From NCBI GenBank assembly GCA_039621445.1, contig CP154954.1:77262073-77326072 (forward strand): 64,000 nucleotides of DNA, written 5' to 3'. The position numbers were made by a program, and so were the translations under genes. The notes beneath the pieces were generated by a model. That model was not told the origin of the DNA and ran no database searches. It saw only the letters and a program-made list of their open reading frames with translations. How positions within the stretch are numbered: position 1 is the first letter of the stretch; every line of letters starts with the position of its first letter. This DNA is from Euglena gracilis. Lineage: Eukaryota > Euglenida > Euglenophyceae > Euglenales. Below, in pieces: positions 34,901-43,835 of the stretch.

Positions 34901-37900
34901 CCCCCCCCCACACACACCCCCCACAGTACCCCACACTTAAGTGTGGGGGCTCCACTTTATGCCATATGTGAAGGGAAATGTGACCTCACGGTTGAGCGCA
35001 CCCGAGAACTGCCCCCAAGGCCCTGCCCGTGCCCTCTTTTTGCCCCGTAGGTCGCGACGAGGAGTTAGTTCCGAATTAGTCGCCACGAGGAGTAGGGTGT
35101 CATATGAGAAATTGCCAAATGGCATGCTTTCTGTTGCGTCCCATGAAAAAAAGTGCTGAGAATAGAGAGGACAAAAAAAATTCTTCCTCATTATGTATAG
35201 TTGAAAGAAAAATAAATTTCCATATTTTTCCACGCGGAAAAATAAAAAATGTTTTTCCTGGAAAAATTTCGGAAATTTTTCCACTTTATTTTTCGGAAAA
35301 ATTTCAGGTACAATCCTATTGATGGGTAACATGGCATCACATTTGTGAAAACTTCAATCGGCCGATCGACATCGCCATTCGCCCAAAGGAGGTCAAAAAT
35401 GCTCAAAGGGGTTCAAAAAATGGGTATTTAGGGCGCAATTGGCCTGGATTCCTTGAACGCCGGTTCGGGCGTGAAGCCAGAGCCCCTAATCCACGGTTTC
35501 AACAACTGTGTCCAGAACGCCGGTTCGGGCGTGAAGCCGTGTTCCAGAACGCCGGTTCGGGCGGCCGCCCGAACCGGCGTTCTGGAACACGGCTTCACGC
35601 CCGAACTGGCGTTCTGGACACAGTTTTCGTATCAAAAGCCTAACGGATAACAGAGGGTCGGTATTTTATGCACATTGCTTGTGTTGTTCCTCAGTCTGTT
35701 CTTGCAAAAATGGCGAAGAAAGCCGCAAACACCATGGACCGAATGTTGCCACAACCCCCAAAAGTTGCTGAAATTTTGGCCACAATTAAGCAGGGATGGG
35801 ACAAAAGAAAGAACCCTGCTGTTGACCTCTTGCATGGCAACCTTCTGGCGGAGGCTACCAAAAAGAAAGCATCCGGTTCGGAAGGGACAAAACAATCGAC
35901 ATTGGCACATCTCCTTGAATTTGAGGAGGCCTGCAATGCCCTTGGTGCAGTATACGACGAATTGGATGCTTTCCTTTGTGCTTGGGCGGCTGGGGTGCTT
36001 GATCCTCCTCTGTTGTTTGATGGGCAAGCGGTCATCAAACAATGCGAGGACCAACGCCGGGCACAATATGGACGTGTGGTGTGGTTGTTCCCCCGCATTC
36101 CCCGTGTCGTGATATGAATCGTGTGCAATGTGACGTGTGCTCCTTGTCTTACCATTGGCGTTGCATGAATTTGTGCCGTGCTGTCCGTCGTTGCACTGGT
36201 TGTGCACCAACTTCGTCACTTCCCCATGTGTTGTTCCATCATCCGCTTGCTCTGATTCTGTTTCAAAGCAATCAGTTTTCTTGTATCAGATGTTCCTTTT
36301 TCATGGTTATGTTTTTGGTTTTCATTTCAGTTAAAATTCCTGTTCACAAAAATATGCCCTGTTTTTCGTGAACACCTGTTCACAAAAAAAACAGGGCTTA
36401 TTTTTGTGAATTGAAAATATGCCCTGTTTTCCATATTCACACCCACGAAAAACAGGGCAGGCGCCGGGCCTCTATTCAAGGTTGCATGTATTTCCCCTTT
36501 GCTTGCAAAAAAAATTCCTTAATTGAGTCATTTTCCTTTGGTTTTTGACATAGAGGTGACATAGAGGGATAGAGGAGGTTGGAAAACCTCTACCTCTACC
36601 TCTACCTCTATCCCTCTACCTCTTGCAGCCTTGCCCTGACCCAACCCAAACCTGAACCCTTCGCAACCCGAGCCCAACCCCAGCCCTGACTAACCCAAAC
36701 TCGAACCTCACCCAAACACCTGATAATGAAAAGCACCTTGGATCGGTTTATGAAACTTGGTCATCCAGTTGGGGACTCCCACCCCCCACCTGCCACTCCG
36801 GACAACCATGCCCGGCCCCGGGGCTTCTTTGTCCCCTCTGTGGCTGCAACCGCCACCTGCCTGGCTGCCCAACCCCCCCCCCCCCCCCGTTCAAGCCTTC
36901 CTTGTGCGACCCCACCCAGCCGACATTGAGCACACATGCACGCTCCCCCCTCCCAGACAAGCCCCAACGCCCCAACCTTTCCGGATCTCACCCTGAACCG
37001 GTCACTCTTTTTGGCCTGTCAGCACACATTTTCTACCCCTTCACCGCCCCGCCCACAGCACGGGCCAACGCTCTTCACGAGTATCGTCCGGGCCCCGGGT
37101 AGGCCCCTTGGAGGCAGGGCCATGGCGGCCCTGTTTGCAGGAATGTGGGGCGCTTCTAATCCTAATCCTAATCCACCCCCCCCCCGGTCGGTAAGCACAA
37201 GCCTGCAGGCCTTCCCGATAATCACGGCCTCCCCCTGTTCTGCCCTCAGGCCGACGACGACGAGAGTCCCAGCCCCACGGCAGCGCCTCTCAACCCTCTC
37301 AGCAACCCAACCGGGCCGCTGTCGTGCCTTTGGCATCGTTTTGACTGACCCTCGGTGCTTGGGGGTGTTCAGGACGGGGGGGACGCGAGGGGGGGGGCTG
37401 TGGGACAACCATCCCCAACTATCCCCACACGTTTTCTTTGACGTCACTCAAATTTGTCTGTATTTTCCCCTTGGTTGACAAAAAATGTGCCCAGCCCAAA
37501 TCTGGGACGCCAGAAAATTTTCATTGAAAATGGCCTTTTCCGGGGTCGGAGGGGGGTGCCTGCTACGGGCAGGCACCCCACCCTACCCCCCCGGGGGGGG
37601 GGGGCGGATGGGTGCTATAGGGTGCCTGCCCCCAGCCCCCCCCCCCCCCCCCCGTGGGGTTGGCGACTAGCACAACCCTACAACCCTGGTCCTGAACCAC
37701 TCCCCCAGACCCCATGCAGCTCAATTCCCCAAGTGGGGGGTGCGAGCCCCCCCCCACCAATCCAGCCCAACCGACAAAAATAGTCAGCCCCGGGGTCAAA
37801 TGGGGTTCCCAAAATTGGCATACTGTTTAGCATACTTTGGGGTGGTTGAAACCCGGACATGCCCAAAAATTGCCTTGCAGAAATACCCCCAAAATGGTCA

Positions 37901-38485
37901 CTTTTGGGCACTTTTGTCACTTCCCAAAGGAAAGGTTTGGTCATTGAAGTGGGAACCTCCCGCCTCCCCCACCCTGTTCCCGAAGTGAACCGTGGGGGGG
38001 CACGGGTCCGCCCGACAGAATATGCCACCCCTGCCTGTTGATCCCGAGTTTAAAACAAAAATGCACAGGTGAAAATTAGGACCGTAAATAGCTTTTTAAG
38101 GTTTTTAAGGGCGTTTTGATGCAGGATATTTTTTGAAGCCCTTCATGGGCAATACAATGCACCAACTTCTGGAGCCAAACTCCTTCTGAAGTCAGGAAAT
38201 TAATTTCAAAACAGACATTTTGAGATGCGGCCAAAATTGGCAAGTCTGATCCCGGAGGCTAATGAGTCAAATGGGAGGGGAGCAAATAGTGGGGGGTGAG
38301 GTGCCACTTATCCTCCTTTCCTCTTCCAAAACGGCCAGACATGAAGATTGGTTTAAAGGGGACAAATACCTCCACAGTGTCAAATGTGTACACCTCCTTC
38401 AAGTTGTCAGACCAATTCTTCATCGTTGTCTTTTTTGCAGGGCCATCGTACCATATGCTCCAACGGCACCACAACGGATGTTTCA
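25856..38485 (-). CDS. EIF4E: translation initiation factor eIF4E, five visible exons, N-terminal exon missing
   Basis: The product binds the mRNA 5' cap and recruits eIF4G for translation initiation in the cytoplasm. The exons 38485-38370, 30441-30285, 29155-29073, 28409-28328 and 25983-25856 total 566 nt. After the first two bases, which complete a split codon, this is exactly 188 codons including the stop, with GT and AG at every visible junction and no internal stop. Trp residues matching human W56 (MKNW) and W102 (KPMW) stack on the cap, with the following Glu (WEHE), the DFW Trp that contacts eIF4G, and the Arg of VRKQ all present. The Trp at the W56 position argues for a class I cap binder rather than a 4EHP-type protein. 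The introns carry nested mobile elements. The first exon and promoter lie upstream of 38485 and were not identified. Confidence 0.9.
26169..26375. mobile_element. AAAGTGGAGCCCCCACA-family element, copy 2
   Basis: The left end GGTGTAAAGTGGTGCCCCCA and right end GTGGCTCCACTTTAAC are inverted. The interior is a CCCCCACA/CCCACA low-complexity tract. It lies in eIF4E intron 4. Confidence 0.55.
26617..26901. mobile_element. hAT-type MITE with CAGGCTTCTTTTTAAG ends and perfect 8-bp duplication
   Basis: CAGGCTTCTTTTTAAG is inverted as CTTAAAAAGAAGCCTG. ACCCCCAA flanks both sides exactly (26609-26616 and 26902-26909). The interior is G/C foldbacks and a GGCACTTTGCGCC-like hairpin. It lies in eIF4E intron 4. 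Confidence 0.85.
26938..27951. mobile_element. 1-kb TIR element with clustered subterminal repeats
   Basis: ACATTCATTTAGTGTGGTTC is inverted at the right (CCACACTAAATGAATGT) with about one change. Next to each end is a cluster of four to five units of about 32 bp, TTGGTGTCCACAxxTGAACC plus ACAAAA (26985-27100 and 27765-27915). The AT-rich middle (27120-27700) has no recognised gene. The array looks like multiple transposase binding sites in a non-autonomous element in eIF4E intron 4. Confidence 0.75.
28328..28409 (-). CDS. EIF4E: eIF4E exon D (phosphate-contact Arg)
   Basis: Encodes PVSVRKQNSRISLWTRTAKD and then RDVCIHI, ending one base into the next codon at donor GTGTGTGG. The acceptor is placed at CAGAG, giving CGA-PVSVR. 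Nearby alternative AGs exist, so the first residue is the least certain. The Arg of VRKQ, the Arg at the human K162 position and the SLW Trp match the family. Confidence 0.88.
29073..29155 (-). CDS. EIF4E: eIF4E exon C
   Basis: Acceptor ACCACCACAG, then RIDRCWLFLSLALIGEHF and KDGDEICGA. The donor is taken as GTGGCTGG directly after the Ala codon, because this keeps phase 0 and the family spacing. A later GT (after GCTGGG) would add three residues and cannot be excluded. Confidence 0.88.
29313..29705. mobile_element. hAT-type MITE, CAGGCTTTTGCTTAAGG family, copy 2
   Basis: It has the same internal order as 10120-10513 (GGTACTGGCTAGCCAAT, GACTGGAAAAA, GGCGCTTCGCGCC hairpin, CCAAATTTGGACTAGCTGCA). 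The left end reads CAGGCATTTGCTTAAGGACC; the right end is altered after the C/G run. It lies in eIF4E intron 2. Confidence 0.7.
30285..30441 (-). CDS. EIF4E: eIF4E exon B (eIF4G-contact and second cap Trp)
   Basis: Acceptor ATCTGCAG, then DFWSVYNNIQSP, GSNYHLFKHGIKPMWEHE and NRRGGKWIVGF, ending one base into a Gly codon before donor GTGTGTGC. It begins in phase 0, as required by exon A, and continues the FDTVE-DFW motif across the junction. Confidence 0.93.
30555..31651. mobile_element. 1.1-kb element with long GTCGGCCGAC inverted ends and 10-bp target duplication
   Basis: CCCACTGGCC flanks it exactly at 30545-30554 and 31652-31661. The inverted ends begin GTGCCAAACGGTAGAC and CGCATGGCGGTAGAC and continue for well over 100 bp through several GTCGGCCGACTAGTCGGCC palindromes. 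The interior carries two copies of an AGGGGATTTTGCTATTTGAG block with G runs, and no gene. The duplication length points to Mutator-like mobilisation. Related halves lie at 56105-57350 and 57585-58200. Confidence 0.8.
33495..33745 (-). repeat. minisatellite of GGCGTGGCGAGGGGGTCC units
   Basis: Four units of about 50-65 bp centred on GGCGTGGCGAGGGGGTC separated by G runs. The same unit, inverted, recurs at 42520-42790 and 55858-56035, each with a GTTGGTACACCCCTC or similar start. Confidence 0.7.
34130..34970. mobile_element. AAAGTGGAGCCCCCACA-family element, copy 3, with 8-bp target duplication
   Basis: AAGGGAAA flanks it at 34122-34129 and 34971-34978. The ends GGCGTAAAGTGGAGCCCCCA and TGGGGGCTCCACTTTATGCC are inverted. 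The interior is CCCCACAC-type tracts plus two foldback inserts (34315-34490, 34556-34735). The Gly/Pro-rich open frames are artefacts. Confidence 0.8.
34315..34735. repeat. two tandem TCGGCCTTCGGCC G/C foldback inserts
   Basis: 34315-34490 and 34556-34735 are near duplicates: CTGTTCGGGTGTC, TTGACTTACTC, CGGCCTTCGGCC hairpins, a G run and C run that pair, then AGAACCAAAATAAC and ATTATCCCTTGTGTGTGC. Related units lie at 46540-46640 and 46678-46790. Confidence 0.7.
35504..35625. repeat. 122-bp palindrome
   Basis: The dyad axis is between 35564 and 35565 (GCGG/CCGC). 61-bp arms pair with a single mismatch. It contains four CGCCGGTTCGGGCG or inverse boxes. Confidence 0.9.
35710..36117 (+). CDS. 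small protein of the PHD-type transposon, copy A
   Basis: 135 codons from ATG to TGA, starting MAKKAANTMDRMLPQPPKVA and containing AEATKKKASGSEGT, AHLLEFEEACNALGAVYDEL and FDGQAVIKQCEDQ. The N-terminus is basic and the middle is likely helical. The same protein is in copy B (45474-45085) and, rearranged, in copy C. A PHD-like zinc-binding segment follows in another frame at 36085-36220 (VQCDVCSLSYHWRCMNLC), out of frame at CAACGCC. Its function is unknown. A DNA- or chromatin-binding accessory protein is a guess from the basic N-terminus and the finger. Confidence 0.55.
   Translation: MAKKAANTMDRMLPQPPKVAEILATIKQGWDKRKNPAVDLLHGNLLAEATKKKASGSEGTKQSTLAHLLEFEEACNALGAVYDELDAFLCAWAAGVLDPPLLFDGQAVIKQCEDQRRAQYGRVVWLFPRIPRVVI
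36490..38369. other. remaining part of eIF4E intron 1
   Basis: Contains a CTCTAC microsatellite (36583-36625), Pro/Thr-coding low complexity at 36780-37200, a CTAATC triplet tract near 37160 and C/G foldbacks at 37555-37660. No other gene is recognised on either strand. Confidence 0.45.
38370..38485 (-). CDS. EIF4E: eIF4E exon A (cap-pocket Trp)
   Basis: Acceptor CCCCGTTGCAG precedes a TG that completes a split codon, followed by KHPLWCRWSIWYDG and ending FDTVE. The donor is GTATTT. KHPL and the two following Trp align with human residues 36-46, and MKNW carries the W56-like residue. A frame stays open upstream to 38708, but that part does not look like eIF4E, and the polypyrimidine tract favours the acceptor. 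Confidence 0.9.
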
Positions 38486-40374
38486 CTGCAACGGGGAGGC
38501 AAACAGTGACATTCAAGGCGACTGGGTTGATTTGTCCACCTTCACTGGGGGTGGGGCGGGACACGGGGGGGGGGGGGGAAACGGGGGGAACATGGACCTT
38601 TGGGGCCGAGTTGCTGCCAGATGCTACGAGTTGGAATGCAAAACAAAAGTGAAAGGCTTTGGGTTGCCAATAGCCTTTCATATTTATACATACACAGCAA
38701 TGGCGCAATTATGAACGTCGGGGGGGGTCAAGTGCAGGACACGGGGGGGGGGGGACACGGGGATCACACCCCCACTGTTGGGGCAATTCTTTTTTTAAAT
38801 GAAAACCTTCAAAAAAAGGCAGGACGGCGTTTTTTTGAAGGAAATGTTGGGGAAAACCAGTGCAATTGTTTTTGGGCGTTCAAATTTTCAAGCGATGCAA
38901 AAATTTTTTGTGATCCCCTGGGCAAAAGGGGTTGGCCATTTTTTGATTTAAGTTTTTATCCATCTGAACGTTTGGCCATTTTTGGTGCAAACTTTTTCAC
39001 AAATCATTTTTCCAGTTGCAACACAATGTGGCCCCAGACCGTTTGACCTTCATCGGGGCTTTGGCAGGAGCGGGGGTCCCAAGGTGATTTTTTTTTTGCC
39101 ATTTTGGCATGTTTTGTTGTGCTGTACGAGACAGGGGGTCATGGGTTGCCCCCCTTGAAAAATGAACAAAACACCGAAGGTGCTGGAAAAAACTTTCGAG
39201 GCCTTTTTTTGGCCCCACTGGGGGGTTCCCAAAAATGGCTTGGGAACCCCCCAGGAAGGGGAGTTCTCCCAGAACACAGAGAGGGAGAGTCCCCTTGGCA
39301 CCACCAAAAACCCACATGTTCTGCCAACGTGGGGCTGGTCCGACCCCCTGAGCCAACCCATCCCTGATTTCTGTGTTTCGGCCCGGTGCCAATGGCGCTG
39401 ACAGGTGTCAGACTTTTACCCCATCAGCCCTTGTAATGGGCTCAATTGTCTCAACAGCAAAAAAGGCATTTCAATGTCCCGCGCATTATCAATTCGTCAA
39501 ACTCAAGATGTGGCCATTTTTTTCAACTACTCAGGCGCAATCCTGTTAGGGAGGTCGTGCAACTGGAGGCCACACACCAGTTTGATCTTCAATGGAGATG
39601 GGGTGCGAGAGCTCAAACCCTTCAGTGCTGATACTCCCATCATCGGTGCCATGTTGGACGGCCATTGCTTTCCCCTGAGAGACATTTGTCAAAAATTGGG
39701 GCTCACTGTGAGGTGTTGTCAAAAATGTAAGGTGTTGTGATGATTTTCATCCTTGCCTTTGGATTAGCGCATTGATGGCTCAGACTTTTTCACCACCTTT
39801 CTTTTGACGATGGTTTGTTGGAAAATCTTATTCATATTCGCGCAACGCTCTCCGAAACCGTCCGCGTCCTCTCTCCAAGAACGTCTGCAGACAACAACAA
39901 CAAACAACAAGATGAAGAGATGAAGTGCAATCCAAACAACCCAAGAACAAACAGTCCGTCAGCCGCACAACCCCCTCCCCCGCATGACACACACGCCAAG
40001 AAAGGCAGCACAAGAACCACCCGAGACAAACACGCCAACGAAGGCAACAAGAGCCACAAACCCCTCCCCCCAAGCATTATATATTGAAGGTGAGCCTCGC
40101 TCATTTTCCACTCGCAGCAGTGGCGACACAAACACGCCAAAGAAGGCAACACCAGAACACACACGCCCCCCCCCCCTGGCACTTTATATATTGAAGATGA
40201 GCCTAGCTCATTTTCCACTGACCTCTCACCCAGTCACCGAACACCCCTTTGTAAACCCCTCAGTATAGCTACCGCTGACCTGTGAGCGCACAGGGAGTCA
40301 TGAGGAGGTTCTCCTTGTGGCGAAAAGAGACGTTTCCCTGGGCCCGGGGCATGGTCTGGGTGAAGCTGTTCGAG
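38486..40374. other. unassigned sequence upstream of the first visible eIF4E exon
   Basis: The missing N-terminal eIF4E exon should lie here or farther right on the minus strand, but no convincing piece was found. A 111-codon plus-strand frame at 39405-39740 is unrecognised. 39985-40225 holds AACACGCCAA(A/C)GAAGGCAAC repeats with a duplicated block ending in ATATATTGAAG(G/A)TGAGCC. Confidence 0.35.
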
Positions 40375-40645
40375 GGCCCAAAATAACAAAATCCCTTGTG
40401 TTACCCACCCGTTTTATGGGGCAAATCCCTTGTGTAACCCAACTGATTGGGGGGCAAATCCCTTTTGTTGCCCAACTGTTCGAGGGACCCTAAATTACAA
40501 AATCCCCTTTGTTACCCACCCGTTTTGCGGGACAAATCCCTTTTGTTGTCCAACTGTTCGAGGGCCCAAAATAACAAAATTCCTTGTGTTACCCACCCGT
40601 TTTTTGCGGGACAAATCCCTTGTGCAACCCAACTGATTTGGGCGA
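40375..40645 (+). repeat. satellite related to the right-end array
   Basis: Four or so units alternating AAAATAACAAAATCCCTTGTG and GGGGCAAATCCCTTTTGTTG, with CCAACTGTTCGAGGG linkers. Here ACCCACCCGTTTT replaces the CCAAGTCGTTTT of the 63.4-64.0 kb array. Confidence 0.8.
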
Positions 40646-41994
40646 CCTTTGGCGACCGTGGGACAATAAGGGGGGGGACAATGAGGGGGGGGGGTAACGG
40701 CCGGAGGCACCCCCCGCCCCAAAAAAACTTGTGGCCATTTGTTCGCCTCGTTGGGGAAATATCGCTAGTAAAAGTGGCCAAAAACATGGCCACCCATCGG
40801 TCCAAAACTGGCCACACAAACCCTCCAGAACTGACCCATTTGCCAGACTCAAAAACTGAACCCGCCCAATTTTTTTGCCCTTTTTGAGCAAGAGAACTTG
40901 TTGCGCAGGAAAAAAAGAATGCAAGAAACAAAAAAACAAGTTTCAGGGAGAAAACGAGCATCTCAGGACAAATCGTTTCTGGTCAAAATCTGGCACCATC
41001 TGGCCCAAAAACAAAAAAAACCCATAACAACCGCTGAAGAAAAAGTCCGTTTTTGGCAAAAAAAATTCTAGAGCTGTAATTTTTTCCGGTTTTAAGCCTT
41101 TAAAAAGGGAGAATGGTGGTTTTTGAGGTGGAGGAACCCAAAAAATTTCAACCTGTGCGCGTTCAATTTTCAAGTTGAAAATATCATTTTTTTTTGAGAA
41201 TTTCATCAAAAAAGCTTCAAAAACTAAAAGCTAACACACAAGAACATGGACAACAGAAAAATCTTCTTTCCATTCAAATCCAAACTCAATGTCCTGTGAA
41301 AAATGAACCAAATGAGCATCCTTTACTCAAACATGAACTGAATCCCTGTGGCTCCCATTCATCATCCAAAAGATGAACAGTGAAATGTGCCAGATGTAGC
41401 ATGAAAGATTTCATAGAAATGTCCAGAAAACGTTTACAGGATTTGTTGGAACACTGTCTTAAAAAGACCAGGGTTGACGTTTTTTTTGTTTTTTTTTAAA
41501 AAAAAACAAAAAAACATGTTTTTTTAAAAAAAACGCAAAAAAAACATGTTTTTTTTGAAAAGCAAAAATTGACCTTTTTCCTTGCGAAATGGCCATTTTT
41601 TGAGGAAAAAGTTCTAAAGTCATGTTTTTGGTCATCAAAGTGACGTTTTTTTAGTTTTTCCAGACCCTTCATCCAAAAATACTAAAATGATGGTTCATGT
41701 GAAAGCCATCACCCTTTACGGACTGCGAAGCTGCAGAGGTAAAAAATGACCTTTTTCCTTTAAAAAAACGTTCAAATTTTTTTTTCACCCAAACCCTCCA
41801 TGACGTTTTTTTTTGTTTTTTTTTGTTTTAAAAGAAACAAGCCGTCAACCTTGAAAAAGACAATTTGAAGACATGCCACAGACAAATGAAATGATGCTAA
41901 AGTATGCTGAAGATGCATGCATGTCGCCTTAAAAAAAAGTTTGGCAGTTTACAGACACTACAGAAGGACACAGCAGGAGCAACAACAGGGAACA
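40646..41994. other. AT-rich unassigned sequence with A/T foldbacks
   Basis: 41478-41560 and 41800-41840 hold T-run/A-run foldbacks such as GTTTTTTTTTAAAAAAAAAC. No gene is recognised. Confidence 0.45.
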
Positions 41995-42399
41995 TAACGT
42001 GACCCCCCCCTATTTGTCCCCCCCCCCCCCTAATTGGCCAAAGCCCAGGTGGCCAATTAGGGGGGGGGTTACTCATTTCAAAGGAAAATGCCTTTGTTCG
42101 GGTGTTTTTCGGGGGTTCGCGACTGTGGAGGCTAGGCACAGTGGGGGGAGGGGGGGTCCAGGGGGGGGCGAGCGGCCACGCGGGCGGCCGCGCAGGGGTC
42201 GCGCAGGGGTCGCGCAGGGGGGGGGGGTCCCGGACCCCCCCGAGCGGGGCGCCTAGCCTCCTATGAAGGACGGGGCCCAGGTGGCCAATAAGGAGGGGGG
42301 GGGGTTAGGGGTAACCCCCCCTAATTGTCCCCCCCCTAATTGGCCAGAAGGAGGGTCCGGGCCGCCCGGAGGGCGGCCAAATAGGGGGGGGTCACGTTA
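41995..42399. mobile_element. element with perfect 22-bp TIRs (TAACGTGACCCCCCCC...)
   Basis: Bases 41995-42016 and 42378-42399 are exact reverse complements, beginning TAACGTGACC. Inside are repeated CTAATTGGCC blocks and a nested GGAGGCTAGGC element (42127-42263). No gene. Confidence 0.8.
42127..42263. mobile_element. GGAGGCTAGGC-ended short element, copy 1
   Basis: GGAGGCTAGGC is inverted as GCCTAGCCTCC at the right. The core is GC-rich with GGCCGCGC and GTCGCGCAGGG repeats and a GGGTCC/GGACCC pair. It is nested inside 41995-42399. No clean target duplication is visible here. Confidence 0.65.
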
Positions 42400-42519
42400 C
42401 CTTCAACTGTGAAGCGATCAACAGGAACTTGGCACGAAATGAACTATCATTTCCCCGAACTCAATCATTTCAAATAGAAAAACCTCTATTTTGATTGGCC
42501 GTCCCTGGGGTCGGCCCAC

Positions 42520-42790
42520 TGGGGGGTCGGCACACCCCTCCCCCCCCCCCCCCTCACCGACCCCCTCGCCACGCCATTTTACCCCCCCCTCCCCCCCCTT
42601 TTCAGACCCCCTCGCCACGCCATGTCAGCCGCGCCAAAGAAAATTTTCTTGGAAAACCCCCGCGCACCCCCCCCCCCCCCCCATCCGGGACCCCCTCGCC
42701 ACGCCAAAAACCCCCCCTCCCCCCCCCCCCAGCCGGACGGCTCGCCATGGCGTGCCGACCCCCCACTGCCACCCCCCCCCCCAGGCCAGA
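42520..42790 (+). repeat. minisatellite of GACCCCCTCGCCACGCCA units
   Basis: Three or four units of about 60 bp, the inverse of the 33495-33745 array. Pro-rich open frames here come from the repeat. Confidence 0.65.
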
Positions 42791-42799
42791 TCCGGGAAC

Positions 42800-43400
42800 C
42801 GGGGGGGGGGGGGGCCTGGGCCCTAAGTCGACCCTAGGGTCGGCCCACAACCCTAAGTCCATAGGTGTAGAAGTGGGGGGTCGGGGGGGGGGGGGCGGCC
42901 GCCCTCCCCCCCGAGATTTTGGAAAGAAAATTTTTTTTTGCAAAAGGTTTCATCTTTTCTTTGAACGTTTTGGCTGTTTTTGCTGTTGAATGTTGCTACC
43001 GTCTCGCCGCCCTTCGGGCAGCAGAACAAGTCCAAAACTCATGGGTTGGAGGGGGCAAAATATTTTTCAATATGAGGTTCTTGTATGTGAATACCTCCTC
43101 CACCAACATTTCGCTGCCCATAGGGTGGAAACAACCACAGGTGTTTTGACATTTCTGTTGACAAATTTGTTTCTTTTTGGGGAAACCTTTTGGAATAATG
43201 CATTACCGTCCAGCCGCCATGCAAAATGGCTCACAGGGGGCGGGTTTTGGGAGGCAACCTCACTGACGTCCTTTTGCATATTCTGCACTCTTTTTTGAAA
43301 TCCCAAAACACAAAAGGCATCACCGTCTCTTGCCACCCGTTGGGCGGCTTGAAAGCTTCCAAACTGTGACAGATTTGTGGCACAATGTCAGAATTGCCCC
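42800..43400. other. unassigned sequence
   Basis: Starts with G/C runs (to 42912), then mixed sequence. TCTCGCCGCCCTT boxes at about 43002 and 43890 are duplicated. No gene is recognised. Confidence 0.4.
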
Positions 43401-43835
43401 CAGGCTTTTGCTTGAGGACCCCTTGGGGGGGGGGGGTACTGGCTAGCCAATCGGCTGGACACTGGAAAAAGTGGACTAGCCAGACCCCCCCCCCTAGGGG
43501 GTGGGTCCGGGGGGCCCCCGGACTGGAAAAATTTTTTCCTCCAGCGGTGCGAGGAAATGAGGTTTTTAACAGGTTTTTGGCTGATTTTGTTCCAAAAATT
43601 CCCAAAAATGGCCAAAAACGGGCATTTTTGGCCATTTTTGGAGGTCCCCCAAAAAAAATTCGGCGCTTCGCGCCAGTCATTGGAAAAAAAATTTCCACTA
43701 GCAAAAAAATTTCCCTGCAAGCAGACCCCCCCGGTGGGGGGTCTGCCAGAAAACCCACCGGCCAAATTTGGACTAGCTGCAGTCCAGCCCCCCCCCCCCC
43801 CGGGGAGGTACTGCAATCCCTCAAGCAAAAGCCTG
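43401..43835. mobile_element. hAT-type MITE, CAGGCTTTTGCTTAAGG family, copy 3
   Basis: CAGGCTTTTGCTTGAGGACC is inverted as CCCTCAAGCAAAAGCCTG. The interior is collinear with 10120-10513 plus an insert around 43530. The flanks ATTGCCCC and ATTGGCGG agree at only 5 of 8 positions, so the target duplication has decayed or is absent. Confidence 0.8.

Larger units (their letters stand above)
34028..35317. mobile_element. nested TIR element with perfect 10-bp target duplication
   Basis: ATTGATGGGT flanks it at 34018-34027 and 35318-35327. Ends AGGATTGT are inverted, followed by CGGAAAAATAAA or near copies. Many TTTCGGAAAAA repeats lie inside both ends. The 10-bp duplication suggests a Mutator-like element. 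It inserted into the palindrome-ended element and was itself invaded by 34130-34970. Confidence 0.8.
33136..35633. mobile_element. palindrome-ended element (GCCGGTTCGGGCG family), copy 2, nested in copy A
   Basis: It is in inverse orientation to 12286-13226. It starts TTTGAAACCGTG, has the short inverted repeat at 33163-33262, and ends with a 122-bp palindrome (35504-35625). It interrupts the leader of the small gene of copy A: the flanks GATGTTCG and CTAACGG are adjacent in copy C near 60700. It is itself split by 34028-35317. Confidence 0.65.
32853..36485 (+). mobile_element. PHD-type TIR transposon, copy A (in eIF4E intron 1)
   Basis: The left end TGTAACCGTGAATAGAAAGG plus CCCGGCGCC is inverted at the right (GGCGCCGGGCCTCTATTCAA, GGTTGCA). 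Subterminal palindromes on both sides use the word CCCTGTTTTTCGTG. Removing the nested insertion 33136-35633 leaves about 1.1 kb holding one small gene (35710-36220). No transposase is visible, so it is probably mobilised in trans. Confidence 0.75.

Noticed and set aside
34138-34965. long Gly- or Pro-rich frames on both strands
   Set aside because: They come from CCCCACAC tracts and G/C foldbacks within a MITE.
38486-38708. upstream extension of the first visible eIF4E exon to an ATG at 38708
   Set aside because: The extension is Pro-rich and unlike eIF4E, and a good acceptor with a polypyrimidine tract separates it from the conserved part.
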